Assembly (NCBI GenBank): GCA_050084985.1
Contig: JBITNC010000001.1
Coordinates: 87,110,001-87,174,000, forward strand
Origin: Nageia nagi
Taxonomy: Eukaryota > Pinophyta
Direction: 5' to 3'
DNA length: 64,000 nt
Positions within the stretch are counted from its first letter, which is position 1, and each line of letters begins with the position of its first letter. The position numbers and the translations under genes were made by a program. Under the pieces are notes generated by a model. It did not search any database, was not told the DNA's origin, and saw only the letters and a program-made list of their open reading frames with translations. Of the stretch, positions 11,035-24,340 are shown one piece after another.

Positions 11035-14000
11035 TGTTTCTAAAGAGGCAAGGATGGTATGTGTTAAAAAATTTGATACGATATAGGTGATGACTAGGAT
11101 GCAATTAGAAGGAATAGAAAACTCTAGTGGTTTAAAGGTGAATATGGAATGTATAGACCTAGTGTTTTTAATCATTTGAGTCATTATGGGTGGAAAGTAT
11201 GGTGTGATAAGAATATGGTCCATAATATGATTTTTACCTAGTGGTATTTTAGTAGCAACAATGGTGAAGAGGATCGTACTATATTCATTGTTACTATAAA
11301 TGTAGTCAGCATATTCGTTAAGACTAAGGGATCTTTTTAATAATCAATTACTCTTGATGTTGTTAGATCTATTTCTACATGTTGCTTCTTATGTATCACC
11401 AAGGACACATTATCATCTTATTTTGTGAGGTCTTGAATGATGAATCTTCCTTCTTGAGGCACTAAGTGAGTTGTTGATGATGATGAATTTTCTCTTTATT
11501 TTGAGTGGTTGTTTTTTCTTAATTTGTGGTGCACTTATGATCAATAAAATTGAATATGGGTACTCTTGAGGATGGAGGATGATTTCTTTTCTTTGTTATC
11601 AACACTTTTCCTTTAGGAATCTTTTACAAACCCATGGGGGGTCACTATTAGGAAATGGTAAATACTACCAGAGTCCTACCAGGGCGTATTTTTAATTTCA
11701 AGTTAATCTATTTGTAAATTGACAAGTCTTTTATAGAGGGGTGGTACGGGTATTTAAAATTAATCCAAAAAAATATATCAGTATTAAAGAAGGGGTTGAG
11801 GGGAGAGGAGGGGATGGGAGAATAGGGAGTGAGGTGTCAGGGTGATAGTAGGGGAGAGGATTGGGGAGTGGAAATTTAAATTTTTAAAATATCAACTATC
11901 TCAATAACCATTTTCTATTTTTTATTTAGCTAATTATAAACTCCTTTGAACTATTTTTTATCATAAATTGTTACAAGAAAGATAAATTCAAAAAATATTC
12001 TATGCATTTTTAAAAATATTATAAAAAATTGATACAAAATATATGAGAACCAAAAAATAAATTTTAATGAATAAAAAGATTTTATTCATTAAAATATAAT
12101 AAATATAAAAATAATGAATATGAATAAATGCTATCAAATGTATTTAATGTGTTAGGTATCGAATCACCATAGGATTCTGGAAGATGGTCTGAGGGAGCAT
12201 TAATTTGCAGCTATCGGAGTGGCCACCATGCATGGTTGAAATTTTACATCAGTATTGAACATTTTTGAACTTTAAACATTTATTACAACCATTTTTATTT
12301 TTGAACAATCACATATGAAAGTTACACATTTATTACCATCAAAAAATACATATATAATAATAATAATAAATTAAATTCATTAATTTTTTAAAATGTATAT
12401 CTATGATATTAATATTTGTATATTTATATTATTTAAATATGTATATATATTTGAAAATATTTATGTTTAATCCAAAATAATTTTATTATATTATTTATTA
12501 CATTTCAAAGAACGTAGAAGAATTTAAGTGTATATTAATAAGTATTACAATATTAAAACCTTCATACAAATTTGTTAATGGGAAGGGGCAAATGTCAAAT
12601 CTTCAACCCTAGAAGGCTGGCACCATGATACCCATTACCAAACACCATCTGAACAAATTGAAATGTTGAACTTGCTTAGAAATCCTATTTCAAAGTCTTA
12701 TAAGCAAACCCTAATATGGTCTTCAAGCTACTTGGAGACTTGAAGTTTAGCTTTATCATGACCCTTTGTTTTGCTTCTCACATTTTCCATTTCTTACTTG
12801 ATTATTTTGGCATTAGATATTTATATTGAGTATATGAGCACTTAAAGGTATCATTTAAGTGTGTGAGAACTTAACTTTATCAATTAAGTATTTAAACTTA
12901 TAGAACATTCCATTCTAGTCTCTAGGCCTTTGATTATATCAATTGAATAGGCAAGTAGTTGATTAATACCTTTAGTTTTTGGAAATCTATATAACCGGTA
13001 TAGGGACATCTTCATTACCATTTTTGAATCAGTTACCTTGAATTATAATTCACATGGCATATTGAGGTGTTCATCCACCACCATGTTAAATACCTTGGGA
13101 CACCTTGAATTTTCTTTTTGGAACTTTGTATATTTAACACTTCAAAATAAAATAAACAATATTGAGGATACGTTTGAGGTATATTATCTTTCAATTAATG
13201 TTTGACCATCATTTGGAAGTAAATTATGGTTAGAACCTTATTAACATATTGTATTGGGAAAACCATGAGTAGCATTAATTTATAAGGTAATATTCGACAT
13301 TACCTTACCATGGAGCTTAAGTATCTAGTTGGAAAATGAAAAGAAATTAGGGCTTTAAACAAACACCTCCTTGGAAAAAATCCTAAGTCATTTTCACCAT
13401 TTTAGAAAAGGAGAGAAGAGGGAATCCTGTGGAGATAAAACCCTAGCCACCATGCACTTGGAGACCTCTTGATTTAGTGTAGGTAACTATGGATGAGTTT
13501 ATGTATGAGTTTGTGGGTTAACATGGATGTACATGCCATTTTTGCCTTTTATTTAGGTATTCTAGACTTATTTCTGGTCGAGCAAAGGAAAAATCATGTT
13601 AAGGTGTAAAACAAATATGGTGACTATTATACCCACATTGGGGATCTTTTTGGTGCTACAAATCAAATTTTTGAGATTGAGAGAGTGTCTTGGTGAAGTG
13701 AGGGAATCTAGAACTCAAAATATGCCCACTTTGGGAGCTTTTGTATGCTTCAAACCTGATTCGTAGGGGTCTATTGGGGGTTTGATGATTGAAAACTTGG
13801 GCAAAAGGAGGAATTTGAGTGTTGGTGGCTTCTAGACTAAATTTTATGTGCTTCAAAATTATTTGGATAGCTTTGGAGGTGAGTTTGTATTTAGAACATG
13901 CTTTTGTCATTGTAAGATCTGAGAAAACTAGGACCACTATAGGAATCATGACATATGATGTTGTTTTGGAAATCATTGCAAATAGGAATGTTTGGTATCA

Positions 14001-17000
14001 TTGTTTTGAATGTATTTTGGTATTTTACTATTCCAGGCATAGCATAGGAAACATTATGATTAAGGAATATTTTGGCATCATTTTTAGTGATTATTCTTGA
14101 TATTATTATTATTTTTCATTGCATGAGGGTATTGGATGAACATGTCATATGTGTCTTCCATGAGTATTGACTATGTTAGGATGGTGTGTAGCTTGTGAGA
14201 GGTTATATTCCATTGGGTTCTCAATTGAGACTTTGAGAGTCTTCATTTTGGTGTAGACTCAAAACCATGTAATGGTCATTAATAGGTATAAAGGCCTAGC
14301 ATGATCTAAAATCATGACCAAGGCCATAAAATCAGTAACCCACCTTTATATGTGGAAGATAGAAAGGGAAAAACTAGCTAGAAATAAGTTAAATATAGTC
14401 TCTCTATAAACCATATAATATTATTCGGTGTGTATGTTTTGCATTCACATCTATAATCTCTCTTGCTATAGTCATTTTTCTAAAATTGGGATAGGAATGG
14501 ATGAGTTAAATGGATAAGTAATCCTTGTTATTGAATAGATTATATAAGGATTGGGAATGACTCTCTTATTGTTTGAATGTAGCTTGTACAAGTTATAATA
14601 TAGTAATGAAATAAGAACTAGAATCACATTATGTTTTGACCCCTTTCAAAGGAACTACTATTTATGTCTATAGTTCTTTGATTTGTGGGATGTTTAGATA
14701 TATGTAAATTGTAAAAAATAATTTTATTCATTTATTATTTATTTACATTCATTTCCACTTTATCATTGCCACATATGGCTCTTTAATAGTCTTAGTAGAC
14801 TCCCTTGCCAATTGGTACTGTTGTTGTCCTTTTTACTATTGTTACACCTTGTTGGATGCTATGGTGGAAATGGGATGATTTTGTGGTTTGAATAGTGTTT
14901 TTTGAAGTGAAATAGTTGTAATGATTTCTTGAGCTATAGCATTATGATGAGGATGTTTTGGTATAAAATGATTTATACTAAAAAGTAATTAAAGATCTAC
15001 CTTTTGAGGAGACTACCTTTTGAACACTTTTAGAATCCATGATGTTATTTGATTTGCTTTGAATTACATGTATTAAGGTTGAAAATTTATGTTTAAATTG
15101 CAAAAAAATTTGTACAAAATAATGGGAATGGTGAGATAAGTCTATTACTTCAATATGTTCATTGTTTATAAATGTGAGTATGTATGAAGGCTAAACTATA
15201 AGATGTTAATGTAGTACTAAGGAGGGGTTATACTTGTCTAAATAAATTAAAATTTGGATAATAGGTTTAAATCATAAACATTTATTTACAATTAAAATTT
15301 AATAAATAAATGAGTTACAAAATGAAATATATAGGTCCTACAAGTTGACTATTAAAATTATGGTAGTTTCTTAAAATTGGCTGAGCTGATATACCATAGG
15401 AAAGTACAAATTTGAAATACCTATACTTATCAAAATGTGAAAAAAATTTTATGATTGTATTATACACTTTATTACTTTCTAATTATGCATAATATATATA
15501 AAAAAGAGCTACAAAACAAATCTATGAGCTCTACAACTTGATATATTATTATGGTAACCAATGGACTATTGTTCCTTTTTGTGATGCTCCTACTGAAATG
15601 TTGTTTTGATCATATTTTGTCATAAATATATGACATTGAGGTTGAATTGCCTATGCTTATATGGTTCTTATCTTCAAAATGAACCATTAAACTCTTACCT
15701 ATTGTTTATATGTAAATAAATGGATGAACATTCCTTTATCAACTTAACTAATTGTTTAAGTTGATGAGATAATCTTAAAGGTTGTAAGATAGATCCTTCA
15801 TGTTGATTTAGGCAATTTATTAGATGACTTACTTATACAAATTGTCTAGTTATGGGAACTTATATGGTATAATCATGGATACCTATAAATTTCTATTACA
15901 TATATGCTTAGTTCATTTACCAACATTGTAAGCAAGGAATCTCAATTTATTTTTGATCTAGTAATGGTTCAGCTAGGGAAGGTTTGGTTAGGATTAACCA
16001 AATGTATGCTTGAATCCGTAGGACCTATAGTGTACATAGGTGGTAATTGGTCAATAAATAAATTAGTATTCATGATTATTATAAGATTATTATGGTTTTG
16101 AAGCTATTTGAAGTTTTAAATGAAGTCTATTATGGTTTTGAAGGTGTTTGAAGTCTAGGAATTGGAAAACATCTTTGGGACAAATTCAATAGTATTCCTC
16201 CTACTTGTTTGAATTTAGTCAAGTAAGTCTCCTTTCATTCCTTCAGTTTTCTCCTTCTTTGTAGATTATTTTATGTGAAATGGGTATTTAACAAGAATTT
16301 CATGCTCATGTAGATGCCTTGAGTCACGTTGTTTGTTATTTGGGGGCAAATAGGGTTTTTACAATTTGGATCATCCACTTTATTTCACTAGTACACTTTT
16401 GGATTGAGAAAAAATAGACTACAACATAATCTAGCACAAGGATTTGATATGGTGTACCTATTAAATATATCAACATTATGTGTTAGGCAATTTCTTTATG
16501 TTTTATGTTGATTGGTAGGCATTTATGTACATGGAAATCAAGCCAATTATTTGATGAAGGCTTAGTATACGTTTATTGTTATTTGAGGATTTTGTATTTA
16601 GGATAATTATTTAGATAAGAAACATCAAGTCATGGATGATTAGTTGTTGAGGGCTTGCATAAGAGAGCTTCCTAAAAACATTCTAAATGATTATACAAAG
16701 AGAATAGTGTCTTAGATATATGATGAGAAGGACTAGAATATAGAAACCTATTATATTATAAAGAATAATGAGCATGGGAAACATTTGTTGAATTGATCTT
16801 GCTTAATACTTGATTCTTATTTTCATCATCCCATTGATAATTATTAGCAAAGAGATCCAAATCCTTGATTCTCTTGAAGCATTTCCTTTGATTATAAACT
16901 TACTTGCCACTTTGGGATCAAGCATCCCCCTTTTTTCTTCAAGTAATTTTTAATCATTGTCACCTTTATCGTATGTCTTTGATTCCATGGAAGATTTGCA

Positions 17001-17640
17001 CTTTTGATCTTCAATATTTTAAGGTTTAAGAGAAAATATAAATAAGTCTCATAAAGCACACATGCTAAAGATAGAGGTTAAGATAGAGGTTTGATTCATT
17101 GCAAATCATTATTGAATGTTGTTTGGTGTCTCTATCTACAAGTGAGAATTAGAGGTGAAGCCTTATAGTGTACTAATAGAATGTAGTTTAAAATTAGTTA
17201 TGAGTGTTGAAAGTACTTAAAACTTAATATTAATACAATGTTAAAATTGTATATTGTATTCAAATAGGATTAGAATTAGCGTTTACATATGTGAGGATTG
17301 AATCTAAATAATTGTCATCTAATTCCTAAACCTCATCATAACATACCTAAGTTTGATTTTTGGAGGTCCAAACTTTGTGATGTACAAATACTATGTCCAA
17401 ACTCAAAGAGTTGAAATACTATCTAAAATGATAAGAAATAACTCAAACTATGTAACTTTTAGACAGATTTAACTTTAACTTATCATTATATCAAAGTAAT
17501 AACTTTAGCAAGTTGAATTCTAGATTATATGATAGCTCAAATTATGTAAAATACCTTTGTGTTTATAAAATATTTCTACAAGGCTTTACATTATACTTTG
17601 TAAACTTATATATAATATATTGATTTTATGATGATTATTT
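11035..17640. other. Long AT-rich non-coding stretch
   Basis: No frame gives a recognisable domain, and open frames are under 110 codons and compositionally unremarkable. A short phrase, GCCACCATGCA, occurs at about 12221 and 13448 next to CCCTAGCC-like sequence, which may be traces of decayed LTRs. The only clear local structure is the G-rich tract at 11792-11866 and microsatellite-like ATA/TAA runs near 12350-12370. Confidence 0.5.
11792..11866 (+). other. G-rich tract with G-quadruplex potential
   Basis: Runs of three or four G occur at 11792-11795, 11800-11803, 11810-11813, 11816-11818, 11825-11827, 11851-11854 and 11863-11866. The first four are separated by loops of 2-6 bases, which meets the usual G3+ N1-7 rule. 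It stands out in DNA that is otherwise about two-thirds A+T. Confidence 0.6.
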
Positions 17641-17666
17641 CTTTAGGTTTATTCTCTTCATACACT

Positions 17667-19524
17667 ATGAATGAAAAAAGAGAATATTCTCTTAAAGATA
17701 CAAATGGTGAGCTTGCAGTTGTAATTAAACTTAAGAATGTATGCACACTTGGTGATGTTTGAGCAGAAATTAAGAGATGTGATATTTTAGAATATCCATT
17801 TGAGTTGATTAGTTAAGTGGGGATTCCTATCAAGCCAAGGCAAGAGGACACATGGGATGTTGAAGAAATAATCATTAAGTTTAAAAGAAAATTAATAGAG
17901 CTTGATGAAGGACTTATGAATCATGGAAAAAAATGAAAGACTAGACCAACAAGAAATGATGAAGTTGAACTTCCACATACAACCATCGAAGAGCATATTA
18001 GTTCATAAGCATCAATAACATGTGAAAATATTAATGAACATCCAACCTCTATCAAAGCACAAATTTTGATTGAATATAGTATTAGGGAGTTATGGAACTC
18101 CAAATTACTAGAATTGCAAAAATCACTTCCAATTGAGAGTATCAATCTTTAATTAAATATTGTAGACAAATAGCACATCAATTTATATATTATGCATTAT
18201 TTTGGATCTAAATTTTGGTGAACTTGTCTGTTCTATTTATCTTTCCCTCCTAGTGATATCTCATGAGAATTCTATAATAGGTCTACATCATCAACAACAT
18301 TTATAGTTTTTTCTAGGCTATCAACAATGTTAACATGGAAGTAAATAATTAAATTATCAAAAAGGTTTGGGTAGTTCATTGGTAGTGCCAGATCCTACCA
18401 CAACTACACAACTTACCAATATTGATAATAGTAGGAGATCATAGCTAAATGAAGAAGACTATGATGGTGTATTCATCTCACCCTTTTCTAAGGAAATCTG
18501 TAATTTTCCCCTACCACCCAAGGACAAGGCCCCCAAGTTTGAGATGTTTAGTGGTGAACAAGACCCAAAAACACATCTTATCATCTTTCAAGATGAGTGC
18601 TTGTTGAAATTAGGGTCAAAGGAGAATTTGTTGACTAAATTCTTCCAAGGAGTATGAAAGGTGATGGTAGATAGTGGTTCTACAATTTTCTCGATGTGTT
18701 AATTGATTCTTTCAAATCATTTGTCAAGTTATTCATGGGATAATACAAACATAATATCAAAGAGCAAAGTATTATTACAAAGTTATGTGCAATAAGGCAA
18801 GGGGGTAATGAAACCCTCAAAAAATACATTCCATGGTTTGAAAAGATATGGCAATCAATTCAAAGTAAATTGGAAGAAACTAAAATTTGTGCTATCTTTA
18901 GAGATTCTATTGTACCCATTCTTAATTTGCATGCTCCTAGTAATAAAAATATTAGCTTTGGAGCATTGATACAAGAATTATTACAAAAAGAGAAAGTGTT
19001 ACTTGTATTCAGTGAGATCAGTATGCACCTAATCCTTTTCATAAGGAAAATAGATGAATATATGCTAAAAAGGAAGAAAACTCTATGTATATGGTTGATA
19101 GACTTGCTTCTTCACAAAAGTTACAATGATCTTCTACTACAAAACTTTTCCAATTCAACCATAATTTATTATGAGGGATATAATGAAAAAGGTATTAATG
19201 CAGCCAATGGAAAAATCAGCCCAAGATGATAATATTCCTATGGGAAAATTGAATGTTTATTACATATTTCATCAAAGGAAGGGTCATGCTACAAATTTTT
19301 GCAAAGCATTAGGGGTAGCAATATTGGATCTTATTACTCGAGGAAAATATCAAATTGATAAAACAAATACAAATCAAGGACATATGGTGAATACAATTTT
19401 AGTGGATAAAGAGGTATGTGCCAAATTAAGAAAAGGGCATCCAAGGCATGCTCCCAATCTGGTCACTACAAAACAAGTACGTATACCACCTAATCCAAAT
19501 ATATATAGTGTGATAGAGCAATAA
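17667..19524 (+). pseudogene. gag: Element E gag remnant
   Basis: Coding traces begin near 17667 with a charged frame interrupted by TGA and TAA; calling this the gag N-terminus is an inference from its position. The clear part starts near 18500: PPKDKAPKFEMFSGEQDPKTHL is cut here to its key piece FEMFSGEQDPKTHL, matching the start of the retrotransposon gag domain. The frame then shifts, and LEETKICAIFRDSI with FGALIQELL (18860-19010) matches the end of that domain. A degenerate knuckle, FHQRKGHATNFC near 19270-19305, keeps His, Gly-His and the last Cys, but the first Cys is a Tyr. A 62-bp direct repeat copy (18150-18211) falls inside this region. Confidence 0.75.
18150..18211 (+). repeat. 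62-bp direct repeat, copy 1
   Basis: From TAATTAAATAT to TTTTGGATCTA this matches 25878-25939 with only a handful of differences, 7.7 kb apart. Flanking sequences do not match on either side. Confidence 0.7.
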
Positions 19525-19629
19525 AAAACTACTCCTGTAAAGATTAGTTTGTAAGATCTTATATCTACATCTGAATCACATAGGGAGATCTTATATGCTT
19601 TATTCAAAAAGGAGGTAGTACCTACAAAT

Positions 19630-20298
19630 ATGTTTGTTGCTATGTTCTCTGAAAAGCTTAGAGCTATTAAGGAATGTAATGCTATCTCTTTTTACAAATT
19701 TGAAAAGCTTAATAAAGAGTTGCTTGATGAATGTTTAGCGTTATATATTACACCTATGATTGATAGATGGGAAATCAAAAGAACCTTGGTAGATAATGGA
19801 TTGGTTGTTAATGTTTGTTCCCATAAGTTTTTGATTCAACTCAAAGAGAAAGGTGTAGAAGTCCCTCCATTAGAATAAGCCACATTTAGGATTAGGGTAT
19901 ATAATAGCTCATCTAAAAAACCAATGGGGATAGCCATGATTATGGTAACTATAGTACTAAGGACAATTATAGCTAAATTCTAGGTGGTTGATTCCAAATT
20001 ATCATATAATTTGGTATCAGGAAGGTCTTGGCTTTATGATATGGATGCAATCCCATCTACAGTATATGGTAGACTAAATTTTGAATTTCAGGTGGAGGTT
20101 CATACATTGCTTGGTGATTCAAAACCATATTCTTTATGTAATACAACATATTTTGAAGAAATTACAACGAATTATCCTAGATATGAGATTGAGCCCTTAA
20201 AACATAATACACTAAGGGAAAGTATAGAAAAATACTTAGATTATAGAAATTGGGATGGGTATTACAGAATTGAGAACATAGATTTATTTTTTCTATGA
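19630..20298 (+). pseudogene. pol: Element E aspartic protease region
   Basis: LVDNGLVVNVC carries the protease Asp at 19792, with Asn in place of the usual Ser or Thr after it; D-N-G is common in the Tat/Athila-type elements. After a stop at 19876 and a frame change, YNLVSGRSWLYDMDAIPST (about 20005-20062) matches the C-terminal part of this protease, normally LLGRPWLH. The usual Leu-Gly before Arg is Ser-Gly here. Confidence 0.75.
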
Positions 20299-21122
20299 AA
20301 GATTTGGGATGACCCAAAATTATATCTATAAAGGGCCATTAGTGGTGTACATTTCTACTAGAGGGACATCAACAGCATGAAAATAGTGGAGATGAAATGG
20401 GATCTTACTCTATTATGTCTGTATTGCCTAGTCCTGACATATCCATAATAGTTCAACTAACTACAAACATGGGTAAACTCTTTTCATATCCTTTTTTTCA
20501 TAAGTATATGATTGAAAATTGTAAGTACAAAGGGGGAGGATTAGGAAAGTTTGAACAAGGGATGCCTTCATTTCTTGAAAATTCTAAAGCATAATTGAAT
20601 AATAAAGGATAGGAAAGTGATATCAATACTAAACAAGCCTTGGGATGTGTTAAATTTATTAAGGAATCTAATTTGATTGAGTTATCTAATGATATTGATA
20701 GAGACTTGTGGATTGATGATACTATTCCTTTAGAATTTGATAATTTTAGAATTGATGATGATATTTTAGAATACTTGGGGGCACATTTAGAGTTGCCTAA
20801 GTTAAATGAATAGAGGCTTGTGAGTTACATTCTTAATGAATATACTTATTTTGGTCAAGAAGTGAATTTCAATGAAGTGTTTCAAGTTTAGCTAGAGGAT
20901 AATGTTACATATGATATAAAATGATTAAAGGAATTACCTTCTCTATTGCAAAAAAAAGATGAGCTTACCTTTCCAACAAAGGATTTGGTGAATGTCAATA
21001 TCAGACCTACTAATGAGAAAAGATTGGTGTAAATTTGAGAAGCCCTCCCTACTCCACAACATGAAAGGTATAAAAATAAATTCATTGAACATCATAATAA
21101 TTTTTCTTGGTCTTACAATGAT
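20299..21122 (+). pseudogene. Element E protease-RT spacer
   Basis: Low-complexity coding traces in mixed frames join protease to RT: an acidic run near 20650-20880 and PPSLLHNMK-like sequence before RT. No catalytic motif is visible. In Tat-type elements this linker is long and poorly conserved. Confidence 0.45.
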
Positions 21123-21875
21123 ATGCTTGGTTTAGATTCTTCATTTGTTATGCATAATTTGCCACTTAAAAAGGGGACTAAACCAGTCAAACAAAAGCCA
21201 AGAAAGATGCATCCTTCAAAATATTTGTTAGTTAAGATAGAAATAGAGAAATATTTGAATTTTGGTTTTATTAGGCTTATTGATTATTTTGAATGGATGG
21301 CTAACATTGTTCTTGTTACAAAGCCAACTAGGGAAATAAGGGTTTGCACTAATTTTTGGGATATGAATAATGCCTATCCTAAAGATGATTTCCCATTACC
21401 TAATATTGATATGATTATGGATAGCATAGCTGGTGATGATACATTGTATTTCATGGATGGTTTTTCTAGTTACAATCAAATCCTAATCAATATAGTTGAC
21501 CAACATAATACTACCTTTACCACTTCATGGGGAAATTTTTGTTGAAAGGTTATGCCTTTTGGACTAAAAAATGCAAGTGCTACTTATCAAAGGGATATGG
21601 TTTCAATTTTTCATGAGCACATTCATAAATCAATTGAGGTATATGTTGATGACATCTTGGTAAAATCCAAATAAGGTCAAGATAATCTAGAATTGCTTGA
21701 GGAAGTATTCCAAATTTTGAAAATGTACAAACTTAGACTTAAACCTCAAAAATATGCTTTTAGCGTTACTTTTGGAAAGTTGCCAGGTTTTATGGTATCT
21801 AAAAGAGGGATTGAAGTAGATCCAAAGAAATTAAAAGCTATCATTAGCATGTCTCTTCGAAATAATTTAAAATAA
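21123..21875 (+). pseudogene. pol: Element E reverse transcriptase
   Basis: One frame covers the RT from GLDSSFVMHNLPLKKG through the palm, with only two stops (TGA 21543, TAA 21673). Visible landmarks are the fingers motif RVCTNFWDMNNAYPKDDFPLP, shown here as MNNAYPKDDFPLP, then FMDGFSSYNQI, VMPFGLKNASATYQR, and the catalytic YVDD at 21642-21653. The TGA probably replaces a Trp and the TAA a Gln. This is the best preserved part of the element. Confidence 0.88.
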
Positions 21876-22830
21876 TTAAGGAGTCTCTAAGAAATATCAA
21901 TTCGGTAAGGAGATTGATTTTCCAACTTAAAGATAAGTGTAGAGCACACATTTACTAAAAAAGGATGTTAAATTTATATGGGATGATAAATGTCAATAAT
22001 ATGTTAAGGATATTAAATAGTATTTGCTTAATCCCCCAATCTTAGTGTCTATGGAATTCTCCAAACCTGCTTATTTGTATATCTTAGCTACATGTTTATG
22101 CCTTAGGGGCAGTGTTGTGCTAAAAAAAGAGGAAAGCAAAGAAAGAGTTATTTATTACCTTAGTAAAACTCTCATTGATTATGAGGCTAGGTACACACCA
22201 ATGGAAAAACTTTGTTATGGTATTGTATTTAATACTAAAAATTGAGACAGTATCTATTATCTTATACTACATTTGTTGTTAGCATTGTTAATCCATTGAA
22301 ATATCTTGTGGCAAAGAAGCATTTATCAAGTAGAGTTGTAAAATGGATAATGTTGTTATAGGAATTTGATATCAATATGGTGAAACAAAAGTCAGTAAAA
22401 GGCTAGGCAATTGCAGATTTGATAGTTGAGTTCCCTCCAAATGATGAAATAGCGGTCCATGAAGAATTTCCAAATGAGTATCAGGATGATCCACATTATC
22501 AACAATGTATATACTTGTCATAAGGCTATCATTAGCATGATTCTGATGAGATGTTGATTCTTGATCAATATGTATGCCTCATGAAAGACAAACTTGTTGT
22601 TTGGACATTATACTTCGATAGATCTAAATGTTCATATGGAGCAAGGGCTGGCATTATTTTGGTTTCTCCTAAAAATGAGTTAATTCACATGGCTTATAAA
22701 CTTAGTTTTGAATGCATAAATAATATGGAAGAATATGAAGCACTAATATTGGGTATAAAAATAGCTATTACATGGAGAATTAAAGATTTAGATATTTATG
22801 GTGACTCAAGCTTATCATTAACTAAGTAAA
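21876..22830 (+). pseudogene. pol: Element E RNase H plus second (archaeal-type) RNase H
   Basis: 22024-22245 carries the normal Ty3 RNase H (YYLSKTLIDYEARYTPMEK). About 300 bp further, 22590-22827 reads WTLYFDRSKCSYGARAG, ECINNMEEYEALILG and IYGDSSL, the pattern of a second, archaeal-type RNase H with its catalytic D, E and D still in place. The position after FD normally held by Gly is Arg. Two RNase H domains in a row are the diagnostic feature used here for the Tat lineage. Confidence 0.82.
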
Positions 22831-24340
22831 AGATATTTTTGATACAAAGGATGAGAAATTGAGGCCTTGTAAAGTAGTGGTTAATGAATTACTGGATAAG
22901 TTTGATAAATACACCATTTAGAATATCCCAAGGACTAATAATAGGTATGCAGATGCCATGGCAAGTGTAGCTTCTCTTGCACCAATTGAAATTGTAGACT
23001 AAGAGACTATCTTGAAATTTGTAGGCTTAGTAATCCCTCTTACATTGAAGATATGTATGAAATTCATATTTTTTTGATTGCTGAAGAAAATTATTTTCAA
23101 AATTGGTATTTTGATATTTACAATTACTTAAAGAATCAAACAATTCTTGATGATTATGATAGAAATGAAAAGGTTAGGTTGAAAAGGACTTATATTAAGT
23201 ATGTTATCATTAGTGAGGTATTGTATAGAAGGTCTTTTGATGGTTCTTTACTAAGATGTTTAACACAACATGAGATAGCTAAAGTATTAGAATAGACTCA
23301 TGATGGTTTATGTGGAGGTCATTTTCATTCAGAGGCATTGTACACTAAACTTTTACACATTGGACATCATTGGCCCCAAATGAAAGAAGATTGTAAAGCT
23401 CATGTGAAGACTTATTTTCCATGTCAAAAGTATGCTAATCTAGAAAAAAATGTCTAGTTAAGAATTAAATTCCATTATGTCACCATGGCTATTTGCTACT
23501 TGGGGTATAGATTTGATTGGGCTTATTAATCCATACTCAAGCGAAGGTCACAAGTTTGTCATTACAACCATAGAATTCAATACGAAATGGGTTGAGGCTA
23601 TCCTTATGAAATCAATGACTCAAGATAAGATTATCATATTTTTAATGGAAAACATCATTACAAGTTTTGGTGTGCCAAAGATTGATTATGACAAATGGGC
23701 CTAATTTCAAAGGTAAATATATGAAGGCATTTTGTAAATTTTTCACATTGTGCAAACATTTTCTTCAGTTTACTATCCTTAAGGTAATGGTCAAGATGAA
23801 GCTTCTAACAAGATCATTAAAAGTATTTTATCAAAAACTTGGGACATATATAAGAGAGATTGGCATGAGCAGTTTCCATATGCATTACGGGAATACAAAA
23901 CAAGTATTACAATAGCCATCGGGGTAACACCATTCTCATTGGTGTATGGAGATGAAGTTATGGTACCATTGGAATTAGAACTCCCCTACTTAAGAATTTC
24001 ATTGCAAGAGACATATTGGATGAAGATGCAATAAAAGCTAGGTTGTAGCAATTAAAATCATTGGATGAATATTAGAAGGTATACCATGCAAAGCTAAAAA
24101 GATAATATTGAAAGAAAATAAATCCAAAAGAATTCAAAGGGAAGGATCAGTATCAAAAGAGAATATCAATAAAACAATTACAAATGATGAAGTTAAAGAA
24201 AAATTTGAGCCAAATTGGTTAGGTCCATTTGTTGTAGTAGAAGCAACAGGATCATAAGCCTATAAACTCTCCTTCATGGATGGAAAAGAAGAACTAAAGA
24301 CCTTTAATGCACCATATTAAATGCTTCTTTGCATAAAGAC
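22831..24340 (+). pseudogene. pol: Element E integrase remnant
   Basis: The zinc-finger region reads HDGLCGGHFHSEALYTKLL and a CQKYA end (23300-23430); the first Cys of the C-x2-C pair is a Tyr. The core starts at about 23495 with the first Asp in WGIDLIG; the second Asp lies in a frame-shifted TDNGPNFKG-like stretch near 23690, where a frame change falls on it. Later sequence shows PFSLVYGDEVMVPLEL (23933-23980) and the C-terminal WLGPFVVVEATGS (24217-24255). Many stops occur. Confidence 0.8.

Larger units (their letters stand above)
17650..24340 (+). mobile_element. Element E: Ty3/gypsy, Tat-like, heavily decayed
   Basis: The domain order read across frames is gag, aspartic protease, RT, RNase H, a second RNase H, and integrase, all on the + strand. 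Integrase after RNase H marks Ty3/gypsy. The second RNase H (about 22590-22830) after the normal one is characteristic of the plant Tat lineage. There are dozens of stops and several frameshifts. No LTR pair, PBS or TSD could be identified, so the outer limits are those of coding homology only. Confidence 0.85.

Noticed and set aside
13656-14100. Overlapping open frames of about 100 codons on both strands
   Set aside because: There is no recognisable domain, no conservation within the window, and both strands are equally open, as expected by chance.
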